Below, piece by piece: positions 5,498 through 9,396 of a DNA stretch of 9,396 nucleotides. The first letter of the stretch is position 1, and every line of letters starts with the position of its first letter. The stretch spans positions 1 to 9,396 of the forward strand of contig JANQKH010000544.1 of the NCBI GenBank assembly GCA_028281215.1, read 5' to 3'. The notes below the pieces were generated by a model, which was given only the letters and a program-made list of their open reading frames with translations, did no database searches and had not been told where the DNA came from. The stretch comes from Phycisphaeraceae bacterium (GTDB lineage: Bacteria; Planctomycetota; Phycisphaerae; Phycisphaerales; Phycisphaeraceae). The position numbers were made by a program, and so were the translations under genes.

Positions 5498-6205
5498 TCA
5501 CGATGCGGGCTGCACGCCCCAGGCGGCGAGCATCGGTTGCAGTTTCCGCATGGGCAGGCCAACGACGGTGGTGGGGTCGGCAGGGGTATTTACGGAGGTT
5601 TCATCGGAGGAGGGGAGTGTGATGGGCCAGCCGTCGGCTTGGCGGTCGAAGAGGTTGTAACCGCCGGCCTTGCCGCGCCATTCGTCGGTGGCAAGGTAGG
5701 CGTCGAGGGTGCCGACGGAGAGGTCACCGAAAGTGACAGGCGCGACGTCGGCGAAGCGAGCCATCTGCGCGAGGTCGACATTTGGGCCGCTGGTGTTGTC
5801 CCCCTCGCTGACGGCGAGGCGCAGCAACGTGACACCGGTGACCACGTCGTGGGTGGCGTTGGTGAACGAGCAGATCATGGCGCGGGCGTGGGCCGCGTCG
5901 GTCGGCTGGCCGATGAGCGAGCCGTCCACACCGATGCAGATGGTGTCAGCGCCGATCAGGATGACGTCGGCGGGCGCGACCAGATGTGTCGGCCACTCCT
6001 TGACCAGTGCGTCGAACAAGCTCATCGCCTTGCGGCTGGCCAGTTCGGTCGCCAGGGTCTGCGAATCGAATCGCTCCACCGCTTGCGGTTGCGGCGGATC
6101 ATCGTAAGGCGGGCTCATCTGCTCAAACACATAACCGGCATCACGCAACAACGATGCGCGGCGGGGCGACTGACTGGCGAGGATCAACGTAGGTGTCACG
6201 GGCAT
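5498..6205 (-). CDS. maf: Maf-family nucleoside triphosphate pyrophosphatase
   Basis: 235 residues, longer than the usual 190-200. Maf/HAM1-like enzymes cleave nucleotide triphosphates (dTTP, UTP or modified bases) to monophosphate and pyrophosphate and are linked to house-cleaning and septum inhibition. The ATG at 6205 is chosen because the protein then starts with the Maf strand LILASQSPRR (residues 7-16, the phosphate-binding S-x-SPRR). Further signatures are a conserved Lys (K59), GADT (85-88, catalytic Asp 87), GQP where GKP is usual (99-101), THDVVTGV (118-125) and TTVVGLP (212-218). The segment normally reading KAGAYGIQG is KAGGYNLFDR (179-188). Extra length lies near 133-146 and 189-210. 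No clear Shine-Dalgarno precedes the ATG. It diverges from the lipoprotein gene at 6323. Confidence 0.93.
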   Translation of the reverse strand: MPVTPTLILASQSPRRASLLRDAGYVFEQMSPPYDDPPQPQAVERFDSQTLATELASRKAMSLFDALVKEWPTHLVAPADVILIGADTICIGVDGSLIGQPTDAAHARAMICSFTNATHDVVTGVTLLRLAVSEGDNTSGPNVDLAQMARFADVAPVTFGDLSVGTLDAYLATDEWRGKAGGYNLFDRQADGWPITLPSSDETSVNTPADPTTVVGLPMRKLQPMLAAWGVQPAS

Positions 6206-6212
6206 GGACGGG

Positions 6213-6218
6213 ATTGTA
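6213..6218 (-). promoter_or_regulatory. Candidate -10 box for maf, leaderless transcript possible
   Basis: TACAAT on the minus strand (6218-6213) leaves only 7 bases before the ATG at 6205. Transcription would then start at or next to the initiation codon. This fits the lack of a Shine-Dalgarno sequence. No good -35 hexamer is seen at 16-18 bp, so the call is tentative. Confidence 0.35.
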
Positions 6219-6308
6219 GCCAACCCGTTTGCATCTCCGACAGCAGCACCATACCGTGGGCCTCGCTCACACGGGCGACGCATATTGAAGATGGAACGAC
6301 ACACTCAC

Positions 6309-6315
6309 AAGGGAG
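6309..6315 (+). promoter_or_regulatory. Ribosome binding site fixing the Dabb start
   Basis: AAGGGAG is 7 bases before the ATG at 6323. This decides the start of the lipoprotein inside a frame that is open for over 1 kb upstream. Confidence 0.75.
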
Positions 6316-6322
6316 CTACGAC

Positions 6323-6712
6323 ATGATGATGCGATGGATGATGTTGATTGTTGCGGTTGGCCTGTTGACCGGATGCGGTGCTATGAACGCCCGGCACCCG
6401 CACTTGGGCAAGGTGGAACACGTGGTGATGTTCAAGTTCAAGGAAGGCACACCGCCGGAGAAAATTGCTGAGATTGAGCGTGAGTTTTCTGCGTTGCGTG
6501 TTCACATCCCGCAGATTGCTCAGTACGAATACGGCACGAACGTCAGTCCGGAAGGCCTCGACAAGGGATTCACCCACTGCTTCATCGTAACGTTCAACAA
6601 CGAAGCGGACCGCGACGCCTATCTGCCGCACCCGGCGCACAAGGCGTTCGTGGATATCCTCAAGCCGCACTTGGAAGACGTGCATGTGATTGATTTCGTG
6701 GCGAAGGATTGA
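6323..6712 (+). CDS. Dabb-domain (stress-responsive A/B barrel) lipoprotein
   Basis: 129 residues. The ATG at 6323 follows AAGGGAG (6309-6315) by 7 bases. The N-terminus is a lipoprotein signal: MMMR, a hydrophobic stretch, then the lipobox LTGC with Cys 18 as the lipidated residue. Gly at +2 suggests it is not retained in the inner membrane by an Asp signal. Residues about 30-126 match the Dabb fold: VEHVVMFKFKEG (31-42), the FTHCFIVTF strand (83-91) and the diagnostic YLPHPAHKAF (100-109). Dabb domains form dimeric ferredoxin-like barrels. They occur in plant stress proteins and polyketide cyclases and as many bacterial proteins of unknown activity, including secreted planctomycete versions. 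Ligand unknown. The FAH-family gene starts 40 bases downstream, probably in one transcript. Confidence 0.92.
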   Translation: MMMRWMMLIVAVGLLTGCGAMNARHPHLGKVEHVVMFKFKEGTPPEKIAEIEREFSALRVHIPQIAQYEYGTNVSPEGLDKGFTHCFIVTFNNEADRDAYLPHPAHKAFVDILKPHLEDVHVIDFVAKD

Positions 6713-6713
6713 A

Positions 6714-6741
6714 GTCCAGGGTCCAGCGTCGAGAGCCAGGA
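6714..6741 (+). repeat. Degenerate heptamer tandem repeat between the Dabb and FAH genes
   Basis: Four consecutive 7-base units, GTCCAGG, GTCCAGC, GTCGAGA and GCCAGGA, fill most of the 40-base gap, followed by another GTC. The first two are nearly identical and the later ones are decayed. The Shine-Dalgarno AGGAG (6738-6742) of the next gene lies at the end of the array. Confidence 0.45.
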
Positions 6742-6752
6742 GTCACTTTGTA

Positions 6753-7577
6753 ATGCTGCTATTCAACACCAAGCATGGGCCGGTCGTTGAACGTGACAGG
6801 GTGCGTTGTCGTGTGGATGAACCTTGGGATGTATTGATTAACCGTGACGATTGTGCGGCGGTGTTGGCGGCGGCGTTGGAGGCGAGGCGGGGTGTGGTGG
6901 ATGGTGACGTTCAGACGTTGCCGCCGATTGGGCATCAGCAGGAATTGTGGGCGGCGGGGGTGACGTATTACCGGAGTCGCACCGCCCGGATGGAGGAATC
7001 GCAGGACGCCGGCGGCAGTGACTTTTATGACCGCGTCTACCTCGCTGAGCGGCCGGAACTGTTCATGAAAGCGACACCGCACCGCGTGGTTGGCGACGGT
7101 GATCCGATGCACCTGCGGCGTGACTCGAAGTGGATTGTGCCTGAGCCGGAGTTGACCTTGCTTATCACATCGAGCGGCAAGGTGATCGGTTACACGATTG
7201 GCAATGATCTGAGTTGCCGCGACATTGAAGGAGAGAATCCGCTCTATCTGCCGCAGGCAAAGACGTTTGACCGCTGCGCCGCCATCGGTCCAGCCATTTT
7301 GGTGACGTATGATCCGCTACCGACGGACACAGCGATTCGCATTGCGATCACGCGTGACGGCGGCGACGTGTTTGGCGGCGCAACGGCGATCGATCAGATG
7401 AAACAACCGCTGGATGTGTTGGTGGATTACCTCTATCGCGAGGCGTCGTTTCCGCACGGATGTTTGTTGATGACGGGAACGGGCGTCGTGCCGCCGAACA
7501 ATTTTACCTTGCAGCCCGGTGATACGGTGGCGATCACCATCGATGGGATAGGCACGCTGTGCAACACGATAGCGTGA
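6753..7577 (+). CDS. FAH-family enzyme, AraD1-like 2-keto-3-deoxy-sugar-acid dehydratase or hydrolase
   Basis: 274 residues. The ATG at 6753 follows AGGAG by 10 bases. The fumarylacetoacetate hydrolase superfamily fold is clear from about residue 60: GVTYYRSRTARMEES (69-83), LFMKATPHRVVG (103-114), PEPEL with metal ligands Glu 131 and Glu 133, GND with Asp 152, SCRDIEGENPLYLPQAK (154-170), and LMTGTGVVPPNNFTLQPGD (239-257). The arrangement of EESxDxGG, YDRVY and DIEGENPLYLPQAK resembles the AraD1-type members that dehydrate 2-keto-3-deoxy-L-arabonate or similar acids in pentose oxidation. The enzyme would be a cytoplasmic, divalent-metal-dependent lyase or hydrolase. Exact substrate is not readable, and no other sugar-acid gene is in view. 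Codon use is rich in G-ending codons (TTG, GTG, GCG), unlike the PSCyt gene. Confidence 0.9.
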   Translation: MLLFNTKHGPVVERDRVRCRVDEPWDVLINRDDCAAVLAAALEARRGVVDGDVQTLPPIGHQQELWAAGVTYYRSRTARMEESQDAGGSDFYDRVYLAERPELFMKATPHRVVGDGDPMHLRRDSKWIVPEPELTLLITSSGKVIGYTIGNDLSCRDIEGENPLYLPQAKTFDRCAAIGPAILVTYDPLPTDTAIRIAITRDGGDVFGGATAIDQMKQPLDVLVDYLYREASFPHGCLLMTGTGVVPPNNFTLQPGDTVAITIDGIGTLCNTIA

Positions 7578-7597
7578 TCGTGCCATTGGACCGTAGA

Positions 7598-7614
7598 GTT
7601 TGTTCTGGACAAAC
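7598..7614. other. Short hairpin between convergent FAH and ppk1 genes
   Basis: GTTTGT (7598-7603) and ACAAAC (7609-7614) form a perfect 6-bp stem with a TCTGG loop, 20 bases after the FAH stop. Neither strand has a T-run after it, so it is at best a weak bidirectional transcription end. No better terminator is seen in the 103-base gap. Confidence 0.3.
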
Positions 7615-7680
7615 GGGGATAAACAATTGCGAATGAATCACTGGGGACACAACAAGGCCCATACTAAAGCATGCGGTGCA

Positions 7681-9396
7681 TCAGGCCTGGATCGCCTGCT
7701 GCCTCGATTCATCCATGAGGATTTTGTGCGTGCCGATGGCGGATTGCGGACGGTCGGGACTGGGTTGACGTTGCACGTAGTCGCCGTCGGGTTGCATGTC
7801 CCAGGACTGCCGATCGTCGGCGGCAACGACATCGATGATGTGTTTAAGTTGCTGCTTGGCGGTGTGGTCAGTGATGGGCGTGATGCACTCGACGCGGTTG
7901 TTGAGGTTGCGGTACATCCAGTCGGCGGAGCCGATGTAGTATTCGCCGCCGCCGGGTTCGGACGCGCCGTTATGGAAGTAGAAGATGCGTGAGTGTTCGA
8001 GGAACCTGCCGATGACGCTTTGCACGGTAATGTTCTCGCTGAGGCCCGGCACACCGGGGCGGAGGCAGCAGAACCCGCGGACGATGAGTTTGATGCGGAC
8101 GCCGGCCTGACTTGCCTCGTAGAGTTTCTTGCAGACAGCTTTGTCTTCGAGGCTGTTCATTTTGGCGATGATCAAGGGTCGCACCGGATCGGTTTCGTGG
8201 CCGCCGCGCGAACGCCAGTGCTCAGCATGTTGGATCTCGCGATCGATCATCTCGGTGAAACGCTTGCGCATGTTGATCGGTGCGATCAACAGGTGTTTGA
8301 AGTCGCGCTTGCGACTGTGTCCGGTGAGGAAGTGGAACAGTTCGACCATTTCGCCGGTGATGCTCGGATTACAGGTGAACAGGCCGAGGTCGGTGTAAAG
8401 GTTGGCGGTTTTGGGGTTGTAGTTACCGGTGCCGATGTGGCAGTAGGTGCGCAGGCGGTCGGAGTCCTGTCGCACCACTAGTGAAGTCTTGGTGTGCGTT
8501 TTAAGGCCGACGATGCCGTAGACGACGTGGACGCCTGCCTTTTCCAGTTTCTGGGCCACCTGGATATTGCGGGCCTCGTCGAACCGCGCTTTGAGTTCGA
8601 CCAGGCAGACAACCTGCTTGCCTGCTTCTGCGGCACGGATCAGTTCAGGAATGAATGGCGAATCGTCGCCGGTGCGGTAGAGCGTCAGTTTGATGGCGAT
8701 GACCTTCGGGTCTTTCACTGCCGTACGGATGAACCGTTCGACGCTGGCGTTGAACGATTCGTAGGGATGATGGACCAGCAGATCGTTGTTGCGGATCACG
8801 CTGAAGATGTCGGCTTCATCGTCAGCCAGGCGGGGCGGTACGATCGGCTTCCATGGTTCGTACTTCAGATGCGGCAGGTTCAGGCTGTGAATGCCCCAAA
8901 GCCCGTTGTAATCCAATTCCGCAGGCATGCGATAAATATCGTCTTCCTCGATGTCCAGTTCCTCGCGGAGCATTTCGACCATCGGGCCCTCGGCGTCCTG
9001 ATCAACTTCTAAACGCACGGCTTGGGCAAATCGGCGGTCGCGCAACTCTTGTTCGATCAATTCGAGCAAGTCCTCGGCGTCCTCCTCATCGCGCTCGACG
9101 TCGGCGTTACGTGTGACGCGAAACGGCAGCACGTCGTCAATGATCATGCCGGGGAACAGGTCGTCGAGGTTGTGTTCGATGATGTCAACGAGTCTGACAA
9201 ATCGATACTTGCGCTTTGCCTTAGGTTCATCGTCCGCGTCTGGTGGATTCAGACGAATCCATTGTGGCAGAACCTGCGGAACTTTGATCCGTGCGAACTG
9301 TTTCGAGCCGCTCTGGCGATCGAGGAACGGTCGGTCCGCGGCACGCCGGCCACCCGACGGCGGATGACGCAACATCACTCCCAGCGAGGGCGAGAG
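7681..9396 (-). CDS. ppk1: Polyphosphate kinase 1, N-terminal part outside the window
   Basis: The frame stays open to the right edge, giving 571 residues. Compared with about 690-720 for PPK1, roughly 130-150 N-terminal residues are missing. A GTG at 9378 is in frame but is not a real start, because the residues before it fit PPK1. PPK1 reversibly transfers the gamma phosphate of ATP to polyphosphate. Visible are FARIKVPQVLPQW, the middle-domain LFPGM and FRVTRNADVE, ALK-type catalytic stretches ELKARFDEARNI, GLKTHTK with the His expected to be phosphorylated (codon 8494-8496), YCHIGTGNYNPKTA, VRGFCCLRPGVPGLSENI, RFLEHSRIFYFHNG with the second conserved His (codon 7993-7995), and YIGSADWMYRNLNNRVE. 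It looks intact through its C-terminus, which extends about 40 residues past the core with a low-complexity tail. It converges on the FAH gene. Confidence 0.97.
   Translation of the reverse strand, partial: LSPSLGVMLRHPPSGGRRAADRPFLDRQSGSKQFARIKVPQVLPQWIRLNPPDADDEPKAKRKYRFVRLVDIIEHNLDDLFPGMIIDDVLPFRVTRNADVERDEEDAEDLLELIEQELRDRRFAQAVRLEVDQDAEGPMVEMLREELDIEEDDIYRMPAELDYNGLWGIHSLNLPHLKYEPWKPIVPPRLADDEADIFSVIRNNDLLVHHPYESFNASVERFIRTAVKDPKVIAIKLTLYRTGDDSPFIPELIRAAEAGKQVVCLVELKARFDEARNIQVAQKLEKAGVHVVYGIVGLKTHTKTSLVVRQDSDRLRTYCHIGTGNYNPKTANLYTDLGLFTCNPSITGEMVELFHFLTGHSRKRDFKHLLIAPINMRKRFTEMIDREIQHAEHWRSRGGHETDPVRPLIIAKMNSLEDKAVCKKLYEASQAGVRIKLIVRGFCCLRPGVPGLSENITVQSVIGRFLEHSRIFYFHNGASEPGGGEYYIGSADWMYRNLNNRVECITPITDHTAKQQLKHIIDVVAADDRQSWDMQPDGDYVQRQPSPDRPQSAIGTHKILMDESRQQAIQA

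Noticed and set aside
6206..6304. Longer Maf protein from the ATG at 6304
   Set aside because: The extra 33 residues do not resemble Maf and would extend across the divergent promoter region; the family strand begins right after the ATG at 6205.
6690..6752. Longer FAH protein starting inside the Dabb gene at 6690
   Set aside because: It would be translated through the heptamer repeats and the Shine-Dalgarno; the ATG at 6753 has AGGAG upstream and a sensible N-terminus.
7681..9378. Complete ppk1 starting at the GTG at 9378
   Set aside because: The frame continues to the window edge with residues that fit PPK1, and the N-terminal domain of the enzyme would be missing.

Overview
The window looks like chromosomal DNA of moderately high G+C content from a bacterium of the Planctomycetota or a close relative. 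The main evidence is a very large secreted protein combining PSCyt1 (a CXXCH cytochrome-like module), PSCyt2/DUF1549 and PSD1/DUF1553, an architecture greatly expanded in planctomycetes and also found in Verrucomicrobiota. The Maf, VOC and FAH-family proteins would fit that assignment but do not prove it. I see no rRNA, tRNA, CRISPR array, transposase, phage gene or toxin-antitoxin pair.

Left part (1-4678, all on +). The window opens inside a gene for an Arg/Glu/His-rich coiled-coil protein that ends in a strong intrinsic terminator. A perfect TATAAT box follows at once and probably drives the large PSCyt1-PSCyt2-PSD1 gene (809-4009). A 211-residue protein that I cannot assign follows 33 bases later behind a strong Shine-Dalgarno sequence. 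The DUF1501 gene that commonly partners PSD1 proteins is not present here.

Middle part (4701-6205, genes on -). A VOC/glyoxalase-fold protein (4701-5072) converges on the unknown gene. Upstream of it lies the only long gene-free stretch (5073-5497). This stretch has AT-rich blocks, repeated AAAATTAA elements, small dyads, an outward-facing perfect TATAAT box and a plausible promoter for the VOC gene. Next is a Maf-type nucleotide pyrophosphatase (5498-6205) with altered signature residues.

Right part (6323-9396). Diverging from maf is a probable two-gene unit: a Dabb-domain lipoprotein and an FAH-family enzyme resembling AraD1-type 2-keto-3-deoxy-sugar-acid dehydratases. The FAH gene converges on ppk1, polyphosphate kinase, whose 5' end lies beyond the window.

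These genes are mostly housekeeping or family-typical and do not form one obvious pathway. I found no convincing complete new system. The best leads are the unassigned 211-residue gene, the AT-rich intergenic region, the GCN4-like zipper in the first protein, the unusual Maf motif and a strand-composition switch near 4-4.7 kb.
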